Counted from the stretch's first letter, positions 36,556 through 48,965 are shown. The stretch is 64,000 nucleotides of DNA from Apoda limacodes (GCA_946406115.1 OX291555.1:14836001-14900000); one strand, 5' to 3'. Made by a program: numbers and translations. The notes: generated by a model from the letters alone, not told the origin.

Positions 36556-36765
36556 AAAAAAACTGGCAAGTGTGGGCAGAACTCGCACCCTGAGGGTTCC
36601 GTATAAACTTGACCGCGACACCCTGCGGTGTTACCCGCGGAAGAACCTATTGCTCCGGGAACTTTGGATAAAAGTGTTGTTTGGATTCATTATCATATAT
36701 TCATTATCATATATTCATTATCATATATTCATTATCATATATTTATTATCATATATTCATTATCA
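36556..36765. repeat. SINE head fragment and 14-bp minisatellite
   Basis: 36562-36604 is a decayed SINE head (GGCAAGTGTGGGCAGAACTC, then GAGGGTTCCGTA). From 36689 to 36764 the unit ATTCATTATCATAT repeats about five times. Confidence 0.7.
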
Positions 36766-36875
36766 TTTTTCATATGAAAAAGGATTCATTATCCTTTTAA
36801 ATAACTCCAGTTAAGCTAACGCTAAAAAGCAGATTGCCTAATTGATTCGTTGAAACTCACAGAAATAGTTGTTTT

Positions 36876-36960
36876 TTAGGGTTCCGTATCCAACGGGTGC
36901 CAAAGGAGCCATATTACTATGCCTACGCTGTCTGTCTGTCCGACCAATGAATGGCTTTTT
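36876..36960 (-). repeat. SINE tail fragment
   Basis: AGGGTTCCGTATCCAACGGG followed by a CTGTCTGTCTGTCCGACC stretch is the reverse of the SINE tail seen at 5.9 kb, but diverged. Confidence 0.5.
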
Positions 36961-37130
36961 TTTTAAACCGAAGTTGGTAGAAGCCCCAAAATTTTCATTT
37001 TTTTATTATAATGCTGAATTACCTAGCAAATCATAAAAGTTCAAAAACTAAAAATTTAAGTGGGCCCGTATACAAGACAAACCTCAATTTTTACTTGCTT
37101 TTATTTAACTCACAATGTATCCCTTTTTAG

Positions 37131-37622
37131 GGTTCCGTACCCGAAGGGTAATTAGGAACCCTATTACTGAGGCTCCGCCCGTCCGTCCGTCTGTCACTAG
37201 GCTGTATCTCATGAACCGTGATAGTTAGACAGTTGAAATTTTCACAGAACATGTATTTCTGTTGCCCCTATAACAAAAAAATAATAAAAAATAGAATAAA
37301 ATAAAACAATTTACAATAATTAATTTTAATAATAATATTTTTGCTCGATATTGATATCGGCAACAGGTAGACGCTTTACGCGTTCGGTTATTTAGTTAAT
37401 GAGGTGCTTCATACACCTAAACCCCGTAATGGGACCTTGCGCGTGCGAGGGGTTAAAATATGCAAAGAATATTTAGTTATATAGTCACTTCAAAAATCAA
37501 TAATTAAATTAAAATAAAACAAATATTTAAGGGGAGCTCCCATAAAACAAACGTGATTTTTTTGCCATTTTTATAGATAATGGTAAGGAACCCTTCGTGC
37601 GCGAGTCCGACTCGCAATTATC
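37131..37622 (-). repeat. SINE-like repeat with a 76-bp insertion
   Basis: This is the reverse copy of the 5515-5925 family, running from GGGTTCCGTACCCGAAGGGT to CGAGTCCGACTCGC. Compared with the 5.5-kb and 43.8-kb copies, 37377-37452 is extra sequence that can fold into stems (AGGTG/CACCT; AACCCC/GGGGTT). Confidence 0.75.
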
Positions 37623-38214
37623 GTTTTTTTTTCCTTCCATCAGGTTGTGGAATCTTGCAAGCTTAATTAAACATAACTCCTGTTTAATTTTGCATACTTA
37701 CTAAGCTCGAATGACAATACAATATTCCACAGTTACTTTGACCAAAAACCTCCTCCCAGAGTTGTACCAGGGCAGGGACCTAGAGGTGGAGTTGAAAAAT
37801 TGAAAAATCTTCAAAATGGGTATCCGGAAGTTTTGAGGGTCGCAGATCACGAATTTGATGTTTATTTTGATGTTATCACCTCTTGGCATATGCAGAAAGT
37901 GCACCTAATGTCCACCACATTAGGGTGGAACGTGAAAAATTAAGTGAAAATTTAATTACTAATTTATATTAAACATAATATCGTTCTCCAAGTTCTCATC
38001 ACCCAACTTATGAAACTTGGGCAATAAACTTTAAAAAATCAATTAAATTATCACTAAAAAATATAAAATAAAAAAATATTTTTTTAAAAACTTGCTTTTC
38101 TAAAAACATTAGATTCATAAAAAAAATCAATCTAACCGAAAATTGTACTAATTAGTAAATAAATATTTTTTCAAAATGAATTTATTAAGAGAACCAGTAA
38201 CATATTTGTTTATT

Positions 38215-38465
38215 GATAACCATATTCAAAGTTGAGCAAAGACGGGCTGGGTCAGTCATTGGATGGGTGAACGCTTAGCAGCGCACTTTTTTTTATTCTA
38301 AACAAAACTTTTTTATAAACCGCGTTACTCAGGGATAGTGTTGCTTTCTATTAATAAAATATTTTTTACAATCAGCTCAGTAGTTGCAAAATTACTCCCT
38401 ACATACAAACATACAAACAAAAAAAGTAATTAGTAAAATTACTCTTTAAAGTATTAGTAGAGATT
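38215..38465 (+). repeat. 5S-rRNA-derived SINE
   Basis: The head AAAGTTGAGCAAAGACGGGC followed by CAGTCATTGGATGGGTGAAC resembles the internal part of 5S rRNA. The body ends in GTAGTTGCAAAATTACTCCC and an ACATACAAAC tail. A minus-strand fragment of the same head lies at about 945-1015. It is a SINE, not a 5S gene. Confidence 0.6.
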
Positions 38466-38469
38466 TATC

Positions 38470-40985
38470 AAACGACTAGCTCTTGCCCGCGGCTTCGCCC
38501 GCGCTAAATTTGGTCTTCGGCTTAAAGTTATTCCTGTGCTAAAACTTAGGCCAATTGGATGCCGGACAAAGTACCGGAAAAAATATTCCCGTGGGAACTC
38601 TTGGTCGGGATTAAAAGTATCCTATGTCATTCTCCGTCTCTTTGACAATGCCTGTGCGAAATTTCAGCTGAATCGTATCCGCGTTGAATTCGGACTTTTA
38701 TCGCTCTAGGGGATGATTTTCCAAAAACGATAAAACACGTCAATCTTAATTTTCAACCAAAAGGCTTAATACCGGTTTTTACGCATATAGCTTCAAAAAT
38801 GTCAATTTTACATACAAACTTTCAACCTCCATTTTACTCTCTTAGGGTTGGAATTTTGAAAAATCTTTTCTTAGTGATCGCTTAAGTAATAACAGAAATC
38901 TCTGTGCAAAATTTCAAGTCTCTAGGATCAGCAGTTTGGGCTGTGCGTTGATATGTCAGTCAGTCAGAGTCTTATTTTATATTCTTTGTAGAAACATATG
39001 AGGGGAGGCTATTTAGCAGTAGACGTCCCCTGGCTGAGAGGAAGAAGAAGGTTAAAAAATAATGGATTTTCATATAAACTTTGGCCCCAATTTCAAGTCA
39101 TCAATTTTAATTTTATTTAGTAAAATGATTTGTTAGTACATCCCTAATACCTCTTGTTACCTTATCAGGTGATAAGTAACTAACGCGCCAAAGAAATTAA
39201 AAAAAACATACACACTCACACAAACACAAACTTATTTACTTTTTATTTACATTACTATACTATACTGTACTGCACTGCATTACACTACACCACACTACAC
39301 CACACCACACCACACCACACCACACCATACATTACTATGCAACACCATACAACACTTTACAATAAACATGTCATACTTAGTTTTCACCCGAAAGGCCATG
39401 CACCAATTTTCATCTAAAAAATCAATCGGGAAAAAAGCCTTATCCTTCTTCGTTCTTTCAACTATCTCTATGCCGAATTTCATCTGAGTCCGATGCAGTG
39501 GTGCGACGTGAAAGAGTAACAAAAGTCATATAAGGTTATAATTATTCCCGTAGGAACTTTTATCCTATGTGTTATGTTAAGATATAAGCTATCTGTATTC
39601 CAAATTTTAGCCGAATCGGCTCCATTGTTTGAATTTTTCATACAAATTAACAACCCCTATTTTATCCCCTCTAGACCGTAGGGGATTGTTTTCCAAAAAC
39701 GGTGATACACGTCATACATAATTTTTAAACGAAAGGCCTTGTACCAATTTTCATCCATTTTAATTGAAAAATAACAAATTTCCGTACAAACTTTGCGATA
39801 GGATTTTTATTCCTACAGGAATTCTTGACCAGTATTTAATATAGCTTATATCCTTTTCCGTCTCTTTAACTAATCTTGTGTCAAAATTCAGCTCAATTGC
39901 GTAGTATTTTAATGTGGTTTTATTCGCCAAAATTTTGATTATCGTGAAAGGTCCCAGGTTGAATTAGGATAAAGAGGAGTTTAAATTCTTTTCCGTCTTT
40001 TTATCGATCTCTGTGATAAATTACAGCTCAATCATATCGTGTTTTCCTGCGCAAAGTTTAATTATTTAGATAGGTTTCATTCCCGCTAGACCTCTCGATC
40101 GGGAAAAATAGCCTTGTCCTTCATCATTCTTTCAAATTATGCCAAATTTCATCTGAATCGGATGCACTGGTGTGACGCGATGTGAAAGAGTAAGTAAAGT
40201 CACATTAAGTTATAATTATTCCCCTGGGAATTGGGAAGTTTTCCGAGATAAAATGTAGCCTAAGTGTTATGTCAAGATATAAGCTACCTGCACTTTGAAT
40301 TTTAGCTAAATCGGTTCTGTTGTTTAAATTTTTAATACAAATTTACAACCCAACCACAAAAACGGTGAATTTAACTTTAAAAATGACGAATTTACATACA
40401 AACTTTGAAACCCCGTTTCACCCCTTTAGGGAGTGAATTTTGAAAAATCCTTTCTTAGTGCACACCTTTACCTGATAATGAACCTACGTGCCAAATTTGG
40501 AATCTCTAGACCCAGCAGTTTAGACTGTGCGTTGATATGTCAGTCAGTCAGTTTCTTCTTTTTTATTATTATTCCCCTGGGAATTTGTAAGTATTCCGAG
40601 ATAAAATGTAGCCAAAGTTTTATGTCAAGATATAAGCTACCTGCACTTTGAATTTCAGCTAAATAGGTTCTGTTGTTTGAATTTCTTGAATACAAATTTA
40701 CAACCCCTATTTATCCTCTTAGGGGATAATTTTCCAAAAACGGTAAAACACGTCATTCAATATTTAACCGAAAGGCCATATACCAATTTTCAGCCATTTA
40801 ACTTTAAAAATTACAGATTTTCAAACAAACTTTGGACCCCGTTTCACCTCACGTAAACATCATAAAAGGAACCCCTGTGCAAAATTTCAGCTTTCTAGGG
40901 TAAAGGGTTTGGGCTGGGCGTTGATGAGTCAGTGATGAATGAATCAGGACTTTGAGTTTTATATATATAGAAGAAGATAACTACT
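38470..40985 (+). repeat. Block of several copies of one dispersed repeat
   Basis: Starts ACTAGCTCTTGCCCGCGGCT at 38473. The tail GTGCGTTGATATGTCAGTCA recurs near 38943 and 40530, with a variant near 40915. Internal pieces repeat three to four times (CCAAAAACGGTAAAACACGT, AAATTTCAGCTGAATCG, TTCCCCTGGGAATT). The order suggests tandem or nested insertion of the same family. Confidence 0.65.
39245..39345. repeat. CACAC-rich simple repeat
   Basis: A degenerate CTATACTGTACTGCA run passes into (CACAC)n-type units (ACACCACACCACACC). It lies within the dispersed-repeat block. Confidence 0.8.
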
Positions 40986-42265
40986 TATCAGAAAACCGTT
41001 TTTTATATTTTTTTACCGAAAAAATTAGTTTACTATAAAATTACCGATTATTGATGTCAAATATATCTCCAAAACCAGAAAGCCTAAAAGAGAATATGAT
41101 GACACTTGGAACATATAAGACCAACATCCTTTATAGAACTAACAAGTAGCAAATTAGGGCAAATAAAGTATTCTATGTGTGGCAGTTACGTCCAGTGCAT
41201 AATTTGGAGTTTCTCTGCCGAATTTGGCCTAGTTATTGCCTTTATAATTTCATTAGATATTTTTCTATTTTATCCATGATCCATGATGGGTGTCTTGCTT
41301 ATGGACTCCAATGTTGTTATACTTCCTTATCCAGCTTTAATTTAGTTTCGCAGCCAGTAAAAACTCTAACTCTATTGAATTTCTCGAATCACACCGTAAT
41401 GTATCTTTCATATCTTTTAGGTGGTTGGCTTAACGTAGGTGCGACTTTTTGGATTTCCTTGTCCAAGCTTTATACCTTTTGTCTAATTTTTTATAGGGAC
41501 GCAAAATTTCCAAAGCTCCTTGCTCTTGGACGATCTACTTAAGCTTCCTATTCTCGACAACTGAATTTTTGATAACTTTGGGTGGACGAGATGGATGGAC
41601 GCTGATGGACTTTCCATTGAAGTGCTTTACAGAGTGTTTGCTTGAGCTCTATTCAGTTGCTCGCCTTTTTGTGCACTTTTGCATTTTTCTACTAGGACTC
41701 CGCGTTTATCTTTGTCACACGATAAAAACGAAATTTTACTTCTGACAACAAACTATTGCGTGTTAGGGTAACAAAAGTGTCGTTTAAGTAATAAAAAATA
41801 ATAATTTTTGTACTTAACTGTACGTAATGAGACATAATAATTGTACGCAAAATTTTAGTTTCCTTACTGTAGTCGTATTCTGGTGTATTAACTTTGCCTT
41901 TTATACTGAAAGTGGGAGTGGGGGGAGGTGTTCTAGAATATTTTAGACACGTCAAGGCTTGAACCTGTATGTTAATCGTAAACATCCTTCGTCGACATTT
42001 CCTTTGTAAACAAAATGGAAAATCAAGTAAGATACTTTACATCTCAATGTTTACTTTAACCTATAGTTTTTAGTTAAAGTGGAGGTGCAAAGCTTTGGAG
42101 CAAATCTTTCACACTGCTGATCAGCATCGGCAGGCCGTGGCACCCCACGCGAGACGGATGGTGGCTAATACACGATACCTTTGCATGAAGCTTAATGGCT
42201 CGCTATGGCAACGGGTTCCATATACGCAATTCGGTAGGATTTAATGGAACACAAGAGACTTTATT
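40986..42265. other. Non-coding, no gene seen
   Basis: A 121-aa frame at 41177-41542 (+) has no recognisable domain. The minus strand here has several broken frames that could be an old coding relic, but I could not identify it. Confidence 0.35.
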
Positions 42266-42270
42266 GTATA

Positions 42271-42572
42271 CTAGATTTGGCTAGGGGCTCCGCCCACTCT
42301 AAATTCTTTTAACGGCGTGAAATTTCTACGCCAATTCCTTTTTTACTTATCAAGTTTGTTATAGCGAGCTATAGCTGTAGCTAAAGTTCGTTTAAGCTCG
42401 GTTATAGTTATTCCTATAGGATTTTTTGAGATATTTCTGCATAAAAAGTAGCCTTTGTCTTATTCCAGGACCTAACCTATATGTGAGTAAAGTTTTATCC
42501 CGATCCGTCCAGTGGTTAAAGCGTGATTAGAAACAGACATCCAAACTTTCACATTCATTATATTAGTAGGCT
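42271..42572 (+). repeat. Dispersed repeat, nearly full copy
   Basis: Runs from ACTAGATTTGGCTAGGGGCT through GGTTATAGTTATTCCTATAG and TTTTATCCCGATCCGTCCAG to the tail CATTATATTAGTAGG. The best sister copy is 50344-50625. Confidence 0.7.
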
Positions 42573-43556
42573 TATTTATAAGTACCAACTTAGTTACTTC
42601 ATTAACTTTTATTTGTTTGTTTATACACATACATTTAGTAGATTTAATTCAAGTTAAATATTACTAATATTATTGAATGTTTTTAGGATATCGCAAGTAT
42701 TATTTCTTTATATGTATTCATTTATAAAATGTAGTTATTTAATATTATTATTAATTGTTATAGACTTTTAGTTCCTTATAGAAAAAATACCACATGTCTT
42801 ATATTTATTATAGAGATTTTATTATTTAGGTATCGTGGTTAATTTATGTTGACATGAAATATTTTTAATCTAAATCACAACGCAAGCAAACTTGCTTCGA
42901 CTTTTTACTGCCATATCGAGTTTATATTTGTGACATACGTATATTTAGTTTGTGAGGTGAATGTATCTTTAATAGGTTAATGAAACTAAACATAATTTAA
43001 TTTTTTTTATGGTGACATAATGTAAAACGGCTGTCTATTTATAGATAAAAATTGACTGAATCTAGGTAATAAGTCTAAGAACTCCAGACTCAAAACATTC
43101 GATGTTTTTACATTCATTTGTCTCGAGAGGTATGACCAAGTAGGTCATACATTTTAAAATATGCGCTGGTCCCTTATTTGAATTGATTGTACCTATTGCA
43201 ATAAAAAACTTTTAAACAAAAACAACGGGCTTTTAAAAGATCCACTAAGAAGATAAAAAAAAATAACTTATTGCCAAAAATCTGATCTAAATCACAGTTA
43301 AGATGAGACACTATTTAGTTCATCTTTTTTAAGCCGGTTGTTAAAAAGTTTTTATTTTTCCTCTTGAGTGACGATTTTTTTTCTCGTACACTAAAACATC
43401 CATACTTGTAACAAAATTTTATAAATAATCAACATATAAGGCGCTTTTCACCAGTTCAAAATTAACATCAATTATTTTTTTTCTCCAAAAGTTTAAGTTT
43501 TAAATCCACTTCACTAATACGGAACCATCTCAGGAACGTACTCTTTCGAATAAAAA

Positions 43557-44082
43557 AAATCGGCCAAGTGCGAGTCGGACTCGCGCACGAAGGGTTCCGT
43601 ACCCCTTATCTATAAAAACGTTTGTTGTATGGGAGCCCCCTAAAATATTAATAACTAGACAACCCCTATAACTAGACAACAAACAAACGGTAATTTACAG
43701 AGAGTGAAAAATACAATACATTTTATTTAATTAATTACACCTATAGTGTTGTTACATGATTAATTATGATAATTATTAAGTACATGGTTTAGACAATGTA
43801 GTTGAACACAAGGTGAATATTAAAAGCGTCTACCTGTTGCCGTTATCAATATCGAGCAAAATCGAGCAAAAAATAACGTTTGTTGTATGGGAGCCCCCTT
43901 AAATATTTATTTTATCTCTGTATTTGTTGTTATAGCGGCATCAGAAAAACATCTTATGTGAAAAATTCAACTGTCTAACTATCATGAGATACAGTCTGGT
44001 GACAGACGGACGGATGGACGGACGGACAGCGGAGCCTTAGTAATAGGGTTCCGCTAATTACCCTTCGGGTACGGAACCTTAA
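43557..44082 (+). repeat. SINE-like dispersed repeat, full head and tail
   Basis: The head AATCGGCCAAGTGCGAGTCG is followed by the tail GACGGACAGCGGAGCCTTAG, then CCCTTCGGGTACGGAACC. The inner part (ATCGAGCAAA) is locally duplicated at 43852-43868. Confidence 0.8.
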
Positions 44083-44373
44083 TAAGAATGTTTGAAATCG
44101 GTTCACAGTTGACGGAGAAATCGGTGGACATACATAAAAAAATATACCCGTCGAACATAGAACCTCCTCCTTTTTTGACGGTTAAAAAGGTTTACGAATT
44201 ATTAAAATAAAATCACAAGTTTTTGTGAAATACCAGGACCAACATACATACATACATAAACTTCTATAATTTGGATCATCTGTTTAAAAGGCCACATAGA
44301 GTAACATATATGAATATCGTGCAATTTTAACAACATTAACTTCTCCCGCCCTAAATTTGGTTCCTAAACTCTA

Positions 44374-44600
44374 ACGTACACAAAAAAATATCATTTAAAT
44401 CTTCCCTTCCGATAAGGAGAAGATCAGTGACACACCGAGTGCAGCACCACCTACCGGGTCCATTTGTAAATTCAAACCTCGCAGAAATCCACTCGAATGT
44501 ACACAAAAAATATCATTAAAATCTTCCCTGACGCTTAGGAGAAAATCAGTGACATACCAACTGCAGTGCCACCTACCGGGTCCAATTTTGTTTTCAAACA
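44374..44600. repeat. ~124-bp tandem duplication
   Basis: Copies at 44374-44478 and 44498-44600 share GTACACAAAAAAATATCATT, then AATCTTCCCT, and CACCTACCGGGTCCA. Moderately diverged. Confidence 0.8.
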
Positions 44601-45372
44601 ATCCAGGAACCTATTGAAATATTCAGACAAAATTTCACCCAAATCGTTCCAGCCATTTCGGAGGAGTTAGGTGGCAAACACGCGTATAGAAGAATTATAC
44701 GTAGAGTTAAAACCGACTCACATTTGACGTTTTTAAGTAGCCTATATCCGTTACAACCACATCCAGTTTTTCTTTGCAAAATAGCCGCAAATAAATAGAT
44801 ACATATCTTGATTCGTTTGAGAGGTGAATGTATCTTTGATAGGCTAACGAAATAAAAGATAATTAATTACTTATTTAAATTTTTTATGGTCACATTAATA
44901 AAAAACGAGTCCATTCATAGACACAATTGATTAAACCCAGGTAAAATTTTAAATACGCAGAGATAGTTTTGTCTTTATCTTAGGTAATTAGAACCTGATT
45001 TCGGACTGTCTCTAGAACTTCAGACTCAAGAGAGTACCTAATTACATTTACGTGTCTCTAGATGTAAGATCTACTTGCTAACATTTTACATACCTACGTA
45101 ATTCTGGAATATCTGGATCTACTTACAAAGAGCCTGATTTCGGACTGTCTCGAGTACTTAAGACTCGAGACAGTAGGTACTTACATTTAGTGTCTCGAGA
45201 TGTAAATCTACTTGCATGCATTTTATATAACTACGTTGTTCACATGACATCGATGACTCAGAGAGACAGCAAAAATGACTCATCCACCAAATTAATTTTG
45301 AGCTACATCATACTAGACTTCCCGCCATAAAAACAGATGATTAATCCTACTTATATGTATTATAAATGTGAT

Positions 45373-45374
<2 letters not shown>

Positions 45375-45428
<54 letters not shown>
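45375..45428. repeat. Homopolymer run of 54 T
   Basis: An uninterrupted T run followed at once by AACTTTATCACGTGCC. Read on the minus strand it is a poly(A) run after a dispersed-repeat fragment (45429-45560, with a GTTCCCGGAGGAAT core), so it may be a retroposition tail. Its exact length in the source DNA is uncertain. Confidence 0.7.
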
Positions 45429-45431
<3 letters not shown>

Positions 45432-45672
45432 TTTATCACGTGCCACAACGGAGCATCCAATTGAGCTGTAGTTTGGCACAGAGACAGTTGAAAAGACGAA
45501 AAAAACTTTTTATCCTGATAAATTTAAATGTTCCCGGAGGAATAACTGTATCCGAATTCTACTTAAATGAACTGTACCTGCAGCTATGTATAGTTTACTA
45601 TAGAATGTGTTCGGTTTGGAATAAGTAATCATTATTTTTGTTTATTTTTCACCTGTCATTCGTTCGTTTAAA

Positions 45673-45847
45673 AATGGGGTTAAAAATCCACAGAGCACTA
45701 ATTAGGTACCAATCATTAGTTGGTAAAAGAACTCCAGCGGATTGTGTTGACAATGCTTTACTCTACCACGAGGGTTCTTTCACATACTAATTTGGCGCTA
45801 TTTACAATAAGCACCTAATAAGTAATCTGTGGATTTTTAACCCCATT
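45673..45847. mobile_element. MITE, 175 bp
   Basis: The left AATGGGGTTAAAAATCCAC is perfectly inverted at the right as GTGGATTTTTAACCCCATT; similarity extends imperfectly inwards (CTAATTAGGT / ACCTAATAAG). No coding capacity. No unambiguous target duplication. Confidence 0.82.
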
Positions 45848-46925
45848 GTGCCAAAAATATTAAAATTTTTGTTTCATCTGTAACAAAATATCAGAAGTTC
45901 TTTGACGATATTACGATTGATACTTTTGTCACTCGTGCCACCGAAAAATGGAACTTTAGATCCATGTGGATTATGGTGTAAATCTGTCAAACTGCCTATA
46001 CATGTTCATTGTTTATGACAGTGTGCATGTTATTATCGTGGTGTGTGTAAGTCAATCGTTCGTTTTGCCACCAATAATTTTGTTAGTAACGTTACAAATC
46101 TTTTAGAACGAAAGGTGTCGGTGGCAAAACTGGTTATTATACGTTATTAAGTGTGAAATCAAACATGGATGTTTTTTATACCAAACCAAACGAACCCATA
46201 GCAAACCGCTTTTATATAATCCCTTGATTTGCTGTAGGAATCCGACGATAAACACAAAATTTAAAGCGGGCGGAGTTGCTTGTAACACGTAATAATTACT
46301 TAGAGGTGCGCGTAAGATGTTACCTAAAACTTTTATTTATTTACAATCGAATAAGGCGAAAGCTAAGCAAAACAAGGCTATTGGTACAAAAAATATTCAA
46401 AGTTTCAAAGAATTTTTTTTAATATTACGTTGTGTTTTGCAGAGCGGTCACATAGATGACAAAATATTAATTTAGCTTATGGTTGTTTGACATTTAGAGC
46501 AACTTTAGGGTTCAGTGTGGCAATACAAGGATATTATTGTGAAGTTACTACTGAAGTAAATAATTATCTAGAGCTTCGGTTCGCTTCACTTTTACTTTCG
46601 ATAAAAATCAAAAAGAAATATAATAATCTTCAACAAACGCAGACGCTTTGTTTCGGAACGAATTATGTCTAGGGTTCGATAAATACTTTTTACAAAATAT
46701 TTCGTATGTATATATAGGTATACTGTATGCATCGAATCTGGCCTGCAAAGCGCTTTTTCTGTCACACAGTCACAGTGGCACAGTTAAGTCGCTAAATAGG
46801 TATTCAAACTAATATATATTTGTTCCACAGCAAAAAGTATAAACAAATCTCACGTCGACTAGCTATTGCTTGCTATAATATATTAACAAACTATCTTAAT
46901 ACAAGCAAAGACTTGCCGCAGAAAA
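45848..46925. other. Non-coding, no gene seen
   Basis: No exon or repeat family recognised. Short frames at 46103-46288 (-) and 46487-46672 (+) lack motifs. Confidence 0.4.
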
Positions 46926-46929
46926 CTCG

Positions 46930-47090
46930 TCCAATAACCAAATTATGTGCGGGCGGAGCCGCAGGCAACCATTACTACTTTACATTACTTTACTTTACTT
47001 TACATTACCTTACATTACTTTACATTACTTTACATTACTTTACATTACTTTACATTACTTCACATTACTTTACATTACTTTACATTACTG
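46930..47090. repeat. Dispersed-repeat end capped by a decamer microsatellite
   Basis: 46940-46970 is the reversed head of the dispersed repeat (GCGGGCGGAGCCGCAGGCAA). Directly attached at 46971-47089 are about eleven units of the decamer ATTACTTTAC. The microsatellite gives spurious open frames in several phases. Confidence 0.85.
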
Positions 47091-48880
47091 TCGCCTTCTA
47101 AACTTATTAAAAAGCTTTTGTACATAATATGTCTAATTTATTTTTCGCTCTACTTTTTCTTTCTCGTATCTATAGTTTCTCATATTTCACCACCTAAAAT
47201 GTTAATTACTTCATTTTCTATTTTTTTAACACTAAAGTCGACATATCCTTCCATACCAGCAAGAGATGTCAGAACGATACAAAGCGCAAAAACAGACTAA
47301 TCTAATGTACAAATACTCCCAATGTGAAAGCGTCCTCTCCCTCTTGCTTATGTCCAATCACGAGCAAGGTCATTTCTCTACTATCCGTACTGGGTCGACC
47401 CGATGGGCAAAGTGTAGGTGCATTTAGTGGCTTTACCGGTATAGTCAATGTTTAATTTTAAATCGGGTTAAAAGTATTCCATATTCTTCCAGCTATTTCT
47501 ATGCCAAAAAACAAATAAACCCGTTGCTCAGTTGCAACATTCACTTTTCATTTTAATATCTAAATTCATAGTACTTAACTAATGTAATGTATTACCATAC
47601 TATAAGAAATAATACATAGTCTCGGATATTACTTACTTACTTAGTTATTGATGTAAAACATCTATTGGCGGGCCTTGGCAGTAAAATCGAACCGTACGGC
47701 ATACGGTACGGCAAATGGCATGACGCCCTCTAAAGCCGTCGCGACTTGGGCTTGCAATGTCGGAAGGTTTTCAATTCCGATACGTATATTGGAATTAAAC
47801 ATATTTTTCATAAAATTGTAATAGATACAAGATGTTTTAAATTTTTGCTCATCGACATAAAATCAAACAACTTCTTCGATGAAACTATGAAAAAAACATA
47901 AAACTGTAAGTAATTTTGTGAAATATATTTCAAGATAATTCATACGCAACTTATGAACAAAATCTAATTTTAGTACGTAACCCCCCTAATAATTTATGGT
48001 TTTACTATCATTTTTGGGCCTCGGGCGCACCTAATAGTGCCTGTTCGTGCATAGTGTACTGGGCGCTGTATGACAGTTTGTACGACTTTGGTTGAAGTAA
48101 GAGTGAAATAACATCAAATCGCACGCACAACGGCACCGTTTTCATCTTATTTTAAAATTTAAATAGAATGTGTGACTTATGCCGATGATACGATATTGGA
48201 CTACTCATATTAGAATTGTAATATCGGACCTAACGTTTCGAGATTCCATAGTTGTGATATTCGGAGATTCCGATAGCCCTAGTCGCAACGCTCTCGACTC
48301 CCTCGCGTGTGTGCGTGCTCTTACTAGACACTATGTCTCTCTCTCTGTATGAACTGTTTACTACTACTTCAAGTATACTCAAAGTTTCACAGACGGGCAT
48401 CCCGTGACGGCCAACTATTTTTTTAGAGCGCCAAATGTTCATATCTTACGTCATGAAAATACGTATTAAACCTTAAATATAGGAAGGAACCCGCAATATT
48501 ATACAGATACATATATTAAAATATACAGGTAAGTAGTAGGTACCTAAGCATTAGTTTTTGCACCATTTTTTTTAGTAAGAACCGCTTATCGGTTACAGAT
48601 GCTATGAACCAACAAACTTAATTCAACGTAATTATTTTTAATTATACCTATTCGTTTTTAGGGTGTTTGAGCTTCATTTGTACAGTCAGTCAATCAAGTT
48701 TTCTAACTAAATAAAAGTTTTAAATTGATATATAGGAACGTGAGAACTTGAGAACCTAATATAATATTTTTCAAATACAAATTTTGGAACTGACTAAAAT
48801 TTTTCTACGTGTAATTAAGTTTATCAGCAAAAACTGCGTAGACATAGGGATTCATTCATTAATATTTTGTAGGCCTATTG
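47091..48880. other. Non-coding, no gene seen
   Basis: No exon recognised. CCGTACGGCATACGGTACGG near 47690 is a short near-palindrome. Confidence 0.4.
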
Positions 48881-48884
48881 CAAG

Positions 48885-48965
48885 CGTCCATAGTCTGTGG
48901 TAACTGCTTACCAACATACGGACCGTTAGCTTGTTTGCTGCCTTAGTGGTATCAAAAAACAAGTG
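48885..48965 (+). repeat. Dispersed repeat fragment (same type as 12262)
   Basis: Contains GTCTGTGGTAACTGCTTACC, then ACGGACCGTTAGCTTGTTTG. Only the 3'-terminal part is present. Confidence 0.45.

Larger units (their letters stand above)
42949..45240. repeat. Local duplications around a SINE
   Basis: 42957-43110 and 44822-45000 share GAGGTGAATGTATCTTT, then a TTTTTTATGGT stretch and a TTATAGATA / TCATAGACA stretch, so a ~200-bp segment is duplicated about 1.9 kb apart. The second copy contains its own ~137-bp tandem duplication (44991-45110 and 45131-45240; CCTGATTTCGGACTGTCTC). Inside this is an 11-bp-arm palindrome at 45145-45173 (CTGTCTCGAGT…ACTCGAGACAG). Confidence 0.65.

Noticed and set aside
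41177..41542. 121-aa frame on the plus strand
   Set aside because: No domain, signal or repeat logic; the composition looks like random AT-rich sequence, and I cannot support a gene.
46820..47300. Three overlapping frames rich in YFTLLYITLH
   Set aside because: They are translations of the ATTACTTTAC microsatellite.
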